DNA of 64,000 nucleotides from assembly GCA_038131955.1 (NCBI GenBank), contig JAYPQK010000009.1, positions 372,001 to 436,000 on the forward strand, given 5' to 3'. Position 1 is the first letter of the stretch. Every line of letters starts with the position of its first letter. A model generated the notes under the pieces. The model did not search any database and had not been told where the DNA came from. It saw only the letters and a list, made by a program, of their open reading frames with translations. This document shows, piece after piece, positions 26,451 through 34,660 of this stretch. The stretch comes from SHAN690 sp038131955 (GTDB taxonomy: Bacteria; Bacteroidota; Bacteroidia; Flavobacteriales_G; Salibacteraceae). A program made the position numbers and the translations under genes.

Positions 26451-27743
26451 TCAGACGTAGAACATGCCTACAATAGATGCGGTGAAGAGACAAGCGATCG
26501 TGCCCCCAAGCAGTGCATATAAGCCCAATTCGCTCAAGAGTCCCTTTCGTGTCGGAGCTAGTGCGCCGATGCCACCGATCTGAATTCCGATGGAAGCGAA
26601 GTTGGCAAAGCCGCAAAGAATGTAGGTCGACATGATGATCGACTTCTCATGCACAAAGGCGTTTGTGTTCTTCATTTCACCCATGGTCACATAGGCGTAG
26701 AACTCATTTAGGATGGTCTTTTCTCCTAGGAGTTGGCCAACCAATACAATGTCGTCTGAAGCCACCCCCATGAGAAAGGCAATAGGGGCGAAGGCATATC
26801 CGATGATGAACTGAAAGGTCAAGCCATCATAGTTCGTGTGCTCGGTGATCAGCGAATTCAGACCGGACGGACCTCCGATCCAATCTCTGAGAATGTAGTT
26901 GCCCAGATAGATCAAGGCCGTGAACACGAGAAGCATAGCTCCCACATTGATCGCCAGTTTCAGACCGTCGGTGGTTCCGTTTGAGATCGCCTCCAAGAAG
27001 TTGGAGCCGATCTCGTCGTTGGAGACCTTCATGCTTTGGTCGAACTGTTCGGTCTCAGGGACGAGGATCTTTGCGGCAACTACGGCTGCCGGAGCTGACA
27101 TGACCGATGCTGTGAGTAGGTGCTTCGCAAACAAGATCTGTTCAGCCGGATTGTCTCCACCAAGAAAGTTGATGTAAGCCGCCAATACTCCTCCCGCGAT
27201 GGTAGCCATGCCACCACTCATCAGGCAAAGCATCTCCGATCTCGTCATTCGATTCAAATATGGTCGCACGAGTAGGGGCGATTCGGTCTGACCAAGAAAG
27301 ATATTTCCGGCGGCCGCTAAGCTTTCTGCTCCACTGAGTTTCATCAGTCGCTTCATCAACCAAGCGAAGGCATACACCAACTTTTGGAGTACCCCTAAAT
27401 AGTACAGAATGCTGCTCAAGGCCGAAAAGAAGACGATCGTGGGAAGCACGTTAAATGCAAAGCTGATCACGGCATCCTCCATCTTGTTTGTCGCGAAGGA
27501 TTTGAACAAGAAGTCGCTTCCGAACTGTGTGAAGGAGATCACCTTGACGAAACCGCGGCTCATGAATTCGAAGGCGAGAGCAACGGCATCTACCTTAAGT
27601 ACAAGCAGTGCTAGAATGATCTGCATTGCAATCCCCTTAGCTACTAGGCTCCAGTTGATCGACTTTCGATTTTGGCTAGCGAGCCATGCGAGGCCCACCA
27701 AAAGGGCTAATCCTAGAAGTCCACGAAAAATGGCTAGAAGCAC
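26451..27743 (-). CDS. Concentrative nucleoside transporter (NupC/CNT family)
   Basis: A 430-residue inner-membrane symporter for nucleosides. It has an N-terminal helix pair, the central GNIFLGQTESPLLVRPYL motif (nucleoside/ion site, about residues 146-163) and the later FANFASIGIQIGGIGALAP motif. These are diagnostic of the CNT family. The start appears to be GTG 27743; no in-frame ATG gives the first helix. The gene is placed upstream of thyA-folA, consistent with nucleoside salvage, and could use Na+ or H+. Confidence 0.9.
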   Translation of the reverse strand: MLLAIFRGLLGLALLVGLAWLASQNRKSINWSLVAKGIAMQIILALLVLKVDAVALAFEFMSRGFVKVISFTQFGSDFLFKSFATNKMEDAVISFAFNVLPTIVFFSALSSILYYLGVLQKLVYAFAWLMKRLMKLSGAESLAAAGNIFLGQTESPLLVRPYLNRMTRSEMLCLMSGGMATIAGGVLAAYINFLGGDNPAEQILFAKHLLTASVMSAPAAVVAAKILVPETEQFDQSMKVSNDEIGSNFLEAISNGTTDGLKLAINVGAMLLVFTALIYLGNYILRDWIGGPSGLNSLITEHTNYDGLTFQFIIGYAFAPIAFLMGVASDDIVLVGQLLGEKTILNEFYAYVTMGEMKNTNAFVHEKSIIMSTYILCGFANFASIGIQIGGIGALAPTRKGLLSELGLYALLGGTIACLFTASIVGMFYV

Positions 27744-27786
27744 AGGTTGGCAGTTTTAATGCATTGAGAGTCGGAAGGTAAGAAAA

Positions 27787-28395
27787 CTACTTTCTCTTAT
27801 TGATCTCGTCGCGGAGTTCAGATGCTCGTTCGTAGTCCTCTTCAGTGATCGCCTTATCCAGTTCCACCTCTAATTCATCCATGCTCATCCCGCTATACTT
27901 ACCGCTTCCGCTTTTTGGTGCCGGAACTTCAGACTCACTGGGATGACCATCCTCGCTCAGGTTTTCTATCTCGTCATCGTCGAGAATGATGCCGGCAGAT
28001 CCTAGGATGAATTCGTAGGTGTAAATAGGGCAACCGAATCTTACGGCTAGTGCGATTGCGTCACTGGTTCTTGTGTCGATCTCAACCGGAGGCTCATCAC
28101 CCCTTTGGCAGATCAGCTTAGCAAAGAAGATCCCCTCGACCAGATTATAGACAATCACCTCCTTTACGTCGATCTCAAAGGTGTCAGCAAAGGTCTTGAA
28201 GATGTCATGGGTCAGAGGTCTGCTCGGACGCATGTTCTCCAACTCGATCGCGATCGCCTGGGCTTCAAAATTTCCGATGATGATCGGAAGTCTTCGCTTA
28301 CCGTCAGATTCTCCCAAAACGAGGGCATACGCACCCGTTTGAGTTTGACTGTACGACAGTCCAAGGATTTCGAGTTTGATCTTCTGCTTGTCCAT
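27787..28395 (-). CDS. Bifunctional nuclease (DUF151) domain protein with UVR motif
   Basis: A 202-residue protein. Residues 1-130 form a DUF151/BFN domain (LVLGESDGKRRLPIIIGNFEAQAIA, THDIFKTFADTF, RTSDAIALAVRFG), known in plants and Thermotoga relatives as a bifunctional nuclease fold. An acidic linker follows. Residues about 165-200 match a UVR motif (MDELEVELDKAITEEDYERA), the short helical hairpin of UvrB/UvrC that mediates protein contacts. It is 10 bases downstream of etfA on the same strand. Nuclease activity is inferred from the family only. Confidence 0.85.
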   Translation of the reverse strand: MDKQKIKLEILGLSYSQTQTGAYALVLGESDGKRRLPIIIGNFEAQAIAIELENMRPSRPLTHDIFKTFADTFEIDVKEVIVYNLVEGIFFAKLICQRGDEPPVEIDTRTSDAIALAVRFGCPIYTYEFILGSAGIILDDDEIENLSEDGHPSESEVPAPKSGSGKYSGMSMDELEVELDKAITEEDYERASELRDEINKRK

Positions 28396-28405
28396 GCAGT
28401 GGATC

Positions 28406-29368
28406 TTAGGCTTGTGCGGCCTTCAATTCCTTAACGGCCTCGACCAATTTCGGTACAACTTCGAAGGCGTCGCCCACGATGCCATAGTCCGCTGCCTTGA
28501 AGAAAGGTGCTTCAGGATCCGTGTTGATCACTACGATCACCTTACTGCCGTTCACGCCAGCCAAGTGTTGGATCGCTCCTGAAATACCGATTGCGATATA
28601 AAGGTTAGGACGAATGGCGATTCCTGTTTGTCCCACGTGCTCATGGTGAGGGCGCCATCCCACATCCGCTACAGGACGCGAACATGCGGTAGCGGCACCG
28701 AGTTCTTTGGCGAGGTCCTCAACCATGCCCCAGTTCTCAGGTCCTTTCAGACCACGACCGGCAGACACAACCAACTCAGCTTCCGTGAGATTGATTCCGT
28801 CTCCGCCTTTCACCTTGGTTTCCTTAACCGTCACCGAGGCAGAGCCTACTTCTGGTGAGAAGGAAGTAACGTGAGCTGTTCCTCCTATTTTCTCTTTGGA
28901 GACAGAGTTAGGAAGGAGGGTGATGATCTTTTTATCTGTGTCGATGCGAACCTGTCCAAATGCCTTACCGGAGAAAACATTGGTCTTCACAACAAAGTCT
29001 CCTGAGGTGGACGGGTAATCGATCGCCCCCGCAACCATGCCAGCTTTCATTTTGGCGGAAACGATGGGCGCAATGCTTTTTCCTGTGTAATCGTGAGAGA
29101 ATACGATCAGTTCTGCTTGCTTCTCATTTGCCGCAGCTTCTACTGCTTTTGCCAACTGCATCGGATCCATATGACTAATGCCTTCCACGTGAAGGATGTC
29201 GGTGATGCCGTATTGAGCTAATTCATCCAAGTTGTCTGCGGTGCCGTAGCATAACACGCTTGCCGAACCTCCGGTGTTTGAAGCGATTTTAGCGCCGTAG
29301 CTCGCAGCTTCAAAGGCACCTTTAACGATCTTTCCGTTGTCGCTATCTGCAAATACTAAAACGTTCAT
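28406..29368 (-). CDS. etfA: Electron transfer flavoprotein alpha subunit
   Basis: FAD-binding half of the ETF heterodimer that takes electrons from acyl-CoA dehydrogenases. The 320-residue protein carries the C-terminal FAD motif region: VSAGRGLKGPENW, SRPVADVGWRPHHEHVGQTG, then LYIAIGISGAIQH and VINTDPEAPFF. It lies two bases downstream of etfB. Length and motifs are complete. Confidence 0.96.
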   Translation of the reverse strand: MNVLVFADSDNGKIVKGAFEAASYGAKIASNTGGSASVLCYGTADNLDELAQYGITDILHVEGISHMDPMQLAKAVEAAANEKQAELIVFSHDYTGKSIAPIVSAKMKAGMVAGAIDYPSTSGDFVVKTNVFSGKAFGQVRIDTDKKIITLLPNSVSKEKIGGTAHVTSFSPEVGSASVTVKETKVKGGDGINLTEAELVVSAGRGLKGPENWGMVEDLAKELGAATACSRPVADVGWRPHHEHVGQTGIAIRPNLYIAIGISGAIQHLAGVNGSKVIVVINTDPEAPFFKAADYGIVGDAFEVVPKLVEAVKELKAAQA

Positions 29369-29370
29369 GT

Positions 29371-30111
29371 TTATATGACTTTTGCTTCGTTGTGAAGGAG
29401 GTTAACTAATTCTTTGACTTGTTCCGGATCGATCAACTTGACATCACCTTTCGCTGGTGGGAGTTCGTAATTAACGAACGAGGTCAATTGCGATGGGTTA
29501 CTGCTTGGAACCACATTCAGTGGCTTTGAACGGGCCGCCATGATGCCTCGCATATTCGGAATGCGTTGCTCGGCCATTCCCTTAGCGGCTGAGATCACAG
29601 CCGGAAGCTGGACGCTCAACACCTCGGTTCCACCTTGCTTGTCGCGCTCAAGGGTAGCTTCTGAACCGGCTACACCCAAGGTGGTAGCATTGGACACATA
29701 AGGAAGACCCATCAACGCGGCGATCATTCCCGCTACTCGAGAACCGTTGTAATCGATCGTTTCTTTTCCCGTCATGACAAGGTCAAAGCCTTTGTCTCTG
29801 GCATAGCTAGCGATCTCGGATGCCACTTGAAACGCGTCAGTAGGATTAGCATCGATACGAACGGCTTCATCTGCTCCAATGGCCAAGGCCTTGCGCATGA
29901 TAGGTTCGTAGTCGGCCCCGCCGACACTGATGATGGTTACCTTGCCTCCTTGGGCTTCTTTGATCTCGAGTGCCCTGACAAGAGCATACCACTCATCGTA
30001 TGGATTGACGATGAACTGAACACCGTCTTCATTGAAGGCAGTGTTGTTGTCCTTGAAAGTGATCTTACTTGTAGTGTCAGGGGCTTTGCTGATGCAAACC
30101 AGAATATTCAT
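29371..30111 (-). CDS. etfB: Electron transfer flavoprotein beta subunit
   Basis: AMP-binding partner subunit of ETF. The 246-residue protein shows VQFIVNPYDEWYALVRALE, the nucleotide-binding ADEAVRID segment and the signature VMTGKETIDYNGSRVAGMIA, then LPAVISAAKGMAEQRIPNMRGIM. It leads the minus-strand run etfB-etfA-DUF151, which points to fatty acid or amino acid oxidation feeding the respiratory chain. Confidence 0.96.
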   Translation of the reverse strand: MNILVCISKAPDTTSKITFKDNNTAFNEDGVQFIVNPYDEWYALVRALEIKEAQGGKVTIISVGGADYEPIMRKALAIGADEAVRIDANPTDAFQVASEIASYARDKGFDLVMTGKETIDYNGSRVAGMIAALMGLPYVSNATTLGVAGSEATLERDKQGGTEVLSVQLPAVISAAKGMAEQRIPNMRGIMAARSKPLNVVPSSNPSQLTSFVNYELPPAKGDVKLIDPEQVKELVNLLHNEAKVI

Positions 30112-30144
30112 GACGTTCAGTTTTTCCTAATCAAATTAGAGCTT

Positions 30145-30152
30145 CAAAAGTA
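30145..30152 (-). promoter_or_regulatory. -7 box of the etfBA operon
   Basis: On the minus strand TACTTTTG (30152-30145) fits TAnnTTTG and lies 33 bases before the etfB ATG. No clear -33 TTTG was found at the right distance. Confidence 0.45.
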
Positions 30153-30181
30153 GCTGTTACAAAGTAAAAAACCGGACGGCT

Positions 30182-30919
30182 TTATTGTTCATTCGGCTTT
30201 TCCTTCGAAGGAAGTCCAAGTGCTCTTCGCGATATGGTGAACGTCATTCCTAATCCCAAGTGAACGGGATTGATCGGGTGGTTGAACGTACGAACAGTAG
30301 GAATGGTTAATGATGTCTCCAAAAAGAATTTGACGGCTTCCGTTCCGGCTTGTAGCGTCAATACGGGGTCAAAATAGATCTCTAAACCCTGTACGCGTTG
30401 GTCGCGGTAGATATCAGGTGAAAGCCAATTGACACCGGAAGCCCTCAAGGCAAACCCTAAATCAAATGCGTTGCCGGCAATATAGAAGCCTGGTTGGATG
30501 GAAGTCCTTATATATTGGGCCTGATACTGAATGGGGTTACCGTCATTATCAGGAAACTCGAAAATCCCAACATCGTCGATCACAGAGGCATATCCAAATC
30601 CTGTGGTGAGTAAAGTGCTCCAACCGAATTTGCTTTTTTCGTCAAAGCCAAAGACTCCAATACCACTTTCGCCAAATTGGGCAGTGGTGTTTCTGTTGGA
30701 CCATGCATTTCCACCCGCAGTCAATAGAACGTGGTTGGTCAACGCGTATGTGGCGTTGAAATAACCCGTTCCTGTTTCAAGTCCGATCTTGGCATCCAAC
30801 TGTCTTTTCTCCGTCAGCATAGGCTGATTCGGAATACTGGCGCGATAGAGTGGACGGCAACCCGTGACACTCATCAGTAGTAGTGATGCCGCTATATATG
30901 TCCACTTATGGGGCCTCAT
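30182..30919 (-). CDS. Outer-membrane-like lipoprotein, unknown function
   Basis: About 245 residues. Starting at ATG 30919, a signal peptide ends at SVTGC (lipobox). The rest reads as alternating hydrophobic/polar beta-strands (QLDAKIGLETGTGYFNATYA, LGLGMTFTI), as in small outer-membrane beta-barrels. I do not recognise a named family. A longer frame upstream from a TTG is less likely. It is divergent from the PDH E1-beta gene, with about 110 bases between starts. Confidence 0.65.
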   Translation of the reverse strand: MRPHKWTYIAASLLLMSVTGCRPLYRASIPNQPMLTEKRQLDAKIGLETGTGYFNATYALTNHVLLTAGGNAWSNRNTTAQFGESGIGVFGFDEKSKFGWSTLLTTGFGYASVIDDVGIFEFPDNDGNPIQYQAQYIRTSIQPGFYIAGNAFDLGFALRASGVNWLSPDIYRDQRVQGLEIYFDPVLTLQAGTEAVKFFLETSLTIPTVRTFNHPINPVHLGLGMTFTISRRALGLPSKEKPNEQ

Positions 30920-31000
30920 TCTGCAACGAAGAAACAAATCAATACAAATTCTGGTTATAGACGTAACGTGCTTAAACTTCGCTAAGTGGATTGCACGACT

Positions 31001-31008
31001 TATTTTTG
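31001..31008 (+). promoter_or_regulatory. -7 box ahead of the PDH E1-beta gene
   Basis: TATTTTTG fits TAnnTTTG, 20 bases before the ATG at 31029. A TTCG at 30978-30981 with a 19-base spacer could be a weak -33 element. Confidence 0.45.
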
Positions 31009-31028
31009 CCGCCCATATCTATAATCAT

Positions 31029-32009
31029 ATGCGAACGATACAATTCAGAGAGGCCCTTCGAGAGGCGATGAGCGAAGAGATGCGACGCGACGAGCGCGTG
31101 TTCTTGATGGGGGAGGAAGTGGCCGAATATAACGGCGCTTATAAGGTCAGCCAAGGTATGTTGGATGAGTTTGGACCTAAGCGGGTGATCGATACACCAA
31201 TTGCAGAACTTGGTTTTGCAGGCATCGGTGTTGGTGCTGCGATGAACGGTCTACGTCCAATTGTTGAGTTCATGACATGGAACTTCGCCATCTTGGCAGC
31301 TGACCAGATCATAAATAGTGCAGCGAAGATGCTTCAGATGTCAGGTGGTCAGTACAACGTACCGATCGTTTTCCGTGGTGGAAATGGTCAAGCAGGTCAA
31401 CTCGCCGCAACGCACTCGCAGAGCTTCGAGGCATTCTATGCCCACGTTCCAGGTCTTAAGGTGATCACTCCATCTACGCCATACGATGCGAAAGGATTGC
31501 TTAAGTCTGCGATCCGCGACAATGACCCGGTAGTTTTCTTGGAGTCTGAGAAGATGTTCGGAGACAAAGGAGAAGTTCCTGAAGGTGAGTATCTGATTCC
31601 GATCGGCAAGGCGGATATCAAGCGCAAGGGTGACGATGTCACAATTGTGACTTTTGGAAAGATTATTAAGGTCGCGTTGGAAGCGGCTGATGAATTGGCG
31701 AAGGATGGAATCCACTGCGAGGTGATCGATCTAAGAACGATCCGTCCTTTGGATACAGAAACGATCATCCAATCTGTAAAGAAGACCAATCGCTGTGTGG
31801 TCGTGGACGAGAGCTGGCCATATGCTTCTGTAGCGAGCGAAGTGGCATACCGCATTCAAAAGGATGCGTTTGATTATTTGGATGCTCCGGTTTCTCGAGT
31901 AACTCAATCAGACACTCCATTCCCTTTTGCGGCTAACTTGATGGAGGACGCGATCCCGACCGTTGGACGTATCGTTCAGTTGGTGAAGGAATCGATGTAT
32001 CTAGTATAG
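31029..32009 (+). CDS. pdhB: Pyruvate dehydrogenase E1 component, beta subunit
   Basis: Beta half of the heterotetrameric, thiamine-diphosphate-dependent E1 that decarboxylates pyruvate for acetyl-CoA. The 326-residue protein has FLMGEEVAEYNGAYKVSQGM, RVIDTPIAELGFAGIGVGAA, the central FRGGNGQAGQLAATHSQSFE and C-terminal VIDLRTIRPLDTETI, all normal for PdhB. ATG 31029 is chosen because upstream codons are not conserved and the -7 box precedes it. The E1-alpha and E2 genes are not in the window, so a branched-chain E1-beta is the alternative. Confidence 0.92.
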   Translation: MRTIQFREALREAMSEEMRRDERVFLMGEEVAEYNGAYKVSQGMLDEFGPKRVIDTPIAELGFAGIGVGAAMNGLRPIVEFMTWNFAILAADQIINSAAKMLQMSGGQYNVPIVFRGGNGQAGQLAATHSQSFEAFYAHVPGLKVITPSTPYDAKGLLKSAIRDNDPVVFLESEKMFGDKGEVPEGEYLIPIGKADIKRKGDDVTIVTFGKIIKVALEAADELAKDGIHCEVIDLRTIRPLDTETIIQSVKKTNRCVVVDESWPYASVASEVAYRIQKDAFDYLDAPVSRVTQSDTPFPFAANLMEDAIPTVGRIVQLVKESMYLV

Positions 32010-32058
32010 TTAGATAAGAGTCTTCGGCCTTACATGACAGAGGTTGGATAGGAAATAG

Positions 32059-32241
32059 AAAAGGCCCCTGCAAGATATCCAAGCAGGGGCCTTTTCATAA
32101 CTAAACCTACTAACCTATGTACTCTATGTGCTGCAATGTGCGTGCCAAAAATCATGGGTGAGAAAGAGTGAAAATAAAGAAGGCCCTCTCGTGGGAATTT
32201 GAGAGGACCTTCTTTAAACTAAACCTACTAACCTATGTACT
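32059..32241. repeat. Two hairpin-plus-25-bp-tail units between convergent genes
   Basis: Unit 1: a perfect 13-bp stem (32059-32071 with 32083-32095) followed by a 25-bp sequence at 32099-32123. Unit 2: a 14-bp stem with one mismatch (32176-32190 with 32201-32215) followed by the identical 25 bases at 32217-32241. The stems share only GGCC-type cores and differ in sequence, whereas the tail (core CTAAACCTACTAACCTATG) is invariant. The stems may act as terminators for the convergent pdhB and LVIVD genes; the conserved tail is not explained by termination. Confidence 0.85.
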
Positions 32242-32291
32242 TAAAAGACGTCTTAAGTGTCTTATTGTTACACTCCATTCGCTAATAAACG

Positions 32292-33659
32292 TTAATCCAA
32301 TTCTATCGTGCTCAATTCGGTCAATTGACCTTGGTCGTCGTAAGTGAACTGACGAAGACCTCCATCGCCGATCACGTGAGCGATTCCGTTATTAAGGATC
32401 ACATCATACGTGTCAAAACCCGGAAGATGATTGATACGATTGCTTCCAATTTGGTCGATGTTAGAAAAGTCAAATACTTTCAATCCGTCCCAGCCATCGC
32501 AAACAAATACCATTTGTTGATCTGAATCGATATCCAATCCGTGAGGGTTGCTCATGCTTACATTGGTGATGATCAATGGATTCATGATGTCTTCGATGTC
32601 AAGAACGTCCATTTGGTTCTCAGTTCCCCAATTGCATGTATTGGCGCCTGCTCTTAGAGTTACGAATGCATAATCATCATTTGCCACTACAGGGTCACAT
32701 GAAGTCATATGGCTGTAGTTGGAAAGATAACGAGGCTGATCTGGGTTGCTGATGTCATACGCGAGCATACCTACATTAGAACCGATGAAGAGGTGCTCCT
32801 TGAATGTGAAGAGTGTTTCGATGGTTCCCCACTGGTTGTTCGCCTCTTGCCAAGGCTTGAATTGGTAAACCTCACGCATGTTGCTGGTAGTGATATCGAA
32901 CACTTTTACCGTGTTTTCATCAGAGATCACGTAAAGGTTGTTGTCGATCATCATGAATCTGGCCATCGAACCGGCAATGCCACCTCCGTTAGAGGCTCCT
33001 GCTGTGCTTCGCACATTGTTCGTGCTTCCGCTGAACGATACAGGGGTTCCTTCGTCGCTCATCATCTGACCATTCCAAGAACCACCCCAATCATCACTCA
33101 TATGACTCTTATAGAATGTACGGCACTCTTCGTTTTCACAGGTTTCTTCAACTTCTCCTACAGAGTATCCGGTTACCACACCTTTAGTTGGGTCGATTCG
33201 AGCCACTGGGTATTGCCAATCCATTTGAGACGGAATGGTGTATGAAAGAACGTTCTCGGCGCGTGCAACTTCACGAGCCTGAGTAGGATCGCTGATGTCG
33301 ATGGCAACCAAGTCAACGTAACTGTCTACATATAAAATATTGTCACGTACCGCGATATCCACATTGCCAGGAATGTTGATGAAGCCAACATGACTTGGTG
33401 ACGATGGATTGCTGTTGTCATAAATATGGATTCCCTTCTCGAATTCATTGATAAGGATAAGGGAATTGTAGAGGAAGATCTTGCCAGGACGTTCGAGTGC
33501 GTGGTCGTTTTCGTTGGTAACAGATGTTCTGAGTTCTTCATACGAAAGGTACTCGGGAACATTAGCAGTGTAAATAGTGGTTTGTGTAACTCTCTGGCAG
33601 CTTGATACGAGGGTCAAGACCATGGCAGAGATAAAGCTGAGTCTAAGTAGCGTTTTCAT
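32292..33659 (-). CDS. LVIVD-repeat beta-propeller lipoprotein
   Basis: A 455-residue lipoprotein with a signal peptide ending LVSSC (lipobox). The mature part consists of repeated blades of the LVIVD type: IHIYDNSNPSSPSHVGFINI, LVAIDISDPTQAREVARAE, VKVFDITTSNMREVYQF, LAYDISNPDQPRYLSNY and VLDIEDIMNPLIITN. These predict an outer-surface or periplasmic propeller. An insert with CENEEC sits at about residues 175-185. No enzyme residues stand out; binding or adhesion is the usual suggestion for the family. Confidence 0.85.
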   Translation of the reverse strand: MKTLLRLSFISAMVLTLVSSCQRVTQTTIYTANVPEYLSYEELRTSVTNENDHALERPGKIFLYNSLILINEFEKGIHIYDNSNPSSPSHVGFINIPGNVDIAVRDNILYVDSYVDLVAIDISDPTQAREVARAENVLSYTIPSQMDWQYPVARIDPTKGVVTGYSVGEVEETCENEECRTFYKSHMSDDWGGSWNGQMMSDEGTPVSFSGSTNNVRSTAGASNGGGIAGSMARFMMIDNNLYVISDENTVKVFDITTSNMREVYQFKPWQEANNQWGTIETLFTFKEHLFIGSNVGMLAYDISNPDQPRYLSNYSHMTSCDPVVANDDYAFVTLRAGANTCNWGTENQMDVLDIEDIMNPLIITNVSMSNPHGLDIDSDQQMVFVCDGWDGLKVFDFSNIDQIGSNRINHLPGFDTYDVILNNGIAHVIGDGGLRQFTYDDQGQLTELSTIELD

Positions 33660-33783
33660 GGCAATTTAAAGTGTTGATATCAAAGATGGTACATTTTCAG
33701 TTTGTAGACGAATAATGCGTTATTAAGGTTAGTTTATTATCATCGCTCCAACAACGCGCATCGATTTGATCTATTATGCAAAA

Positions 33784-34563
33784 GTGATACCGAATCTGTT
33801 CAATCCATTACGGTTTTTCGCTGTGCTCTGTTCGTTAGTTGCATTTTTTGCAACTGCTCAGGCTCAATCCGACGAAGTTTATCTATTGAATGGTGAAGGA
33901 TTCAAAGGCCGGATCGTTGCAATCGGTGAGGATGTATTGATCATGCGGTCGGGTGATCGAGTCGATAGTATTTCGCGCGCAAACATCCATTATGTGCTCA
34001 CCGCCAAGCCAAAGGATAGAAAGGCTGAGTATTTCAGTGATAGCCGGTCGACTCGTTCAACGGCGTTTGACACGCTGGATCGAGTATATATGTTTGAGGT
34101 AGGAGGCGGGCTCTATACATTCTCCAATTTTGCCCTGAGCTTGCATTCTATACATTGGGTGAGGTTCAGTTCTGAGTGGTCTCTGGGTGTTTTGGGGGCT
34201 TTAGAATTTTCTCGGTTTGTTATGCTTCGCTTCGGTGTACAAGGTAAACGTACTTTTTCTCTAGGATTGAGGCATAAACCTTATTTCGTTTGCGGAGTGG
34301 CGGTAGGACCATGGGCGGGAACGTTTATAGATGTCAATTCATTCAGTCGAGTAGGGTCGGAATTCTCACCTATTCTCCAAGGTAATATTGGCGGGGGGCT
34401 TTGGTATGATACGACATTCAAGATGGCCCTTACCGCAGAGGGAGGACTTTCGTACTATCAGTTTTCGTATGATGAGGAGGTCTTCGTGGGTAATGGAACC
34501 CGAGTCACTCGTAACAATGTGACCAATCTTGGACCCTACTTCCGATTGGGTCTTGTTTTTTAG
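33784..34563 (+). CDS. Secreted protein of unknown function with beta-barrel-like C-terminal part
   Basis: About 259 residues. A signal peptide ends ATAQAQ, then a short domain (DEVYLLNGEGFKGRIVAIGE) resembles a small SH3-like barrel found at the start of several Bacteroidetes secreted proteins. The following strands end in an aromatic residue (LGLVF), as in outer-membrane barrels. No ATG is available: GTG 33784 or TTG 33766 are the candidate starts, and either keeps the signal peptide. No named family is recognised. Confidence 0.6.
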   Translation: MIPNLFNPLRFFAVLCSLVAFFATAQAQSDEVYLLNGEGFKGRIVAIGEDVLIMRSGDRVDSISRANIHYVLTAKPKDRKAEYFSDSRSTRSTAFDTLDRVYMFEVGGGLYTFSNFALSLHSIHWVRFSSEWSLGVLGALEFSRFVMLRFGVQGKRTFSLGLRHKPYFVCGVAVGPWAGTFIDVNSFSRVGSEFSPILQGNIGGGLWYDTTFKMALTAEGGLSYYQFSYDEEVFVGNGTRVTRNNVTNLGPYFRLGLVF

Positions 34564-34572
34564 GCTTTCCCG

Positions 34573-34602
34573 TTTGATTATTGTTTTAGGCTACTATCTT
34601 TG
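34573..34602 (+). promoter_or_regulatory. Promoter of the membrane pyrophosphatase gene
   Basis: TTTG (34573-34576), an 18-base spacer and TATCTTTG (34595-34602) form a near-ideal Bacteroidetes promoter. It leaves a leader of about 50 bases before the ATG at 34661. Confidence 0.7.
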
Positions 34603-34660
34603 CGCGCTTAAAATTAGGGGAGTGTTGTACCCTTTTAAGTTATTCAAAATCAAACGATAA

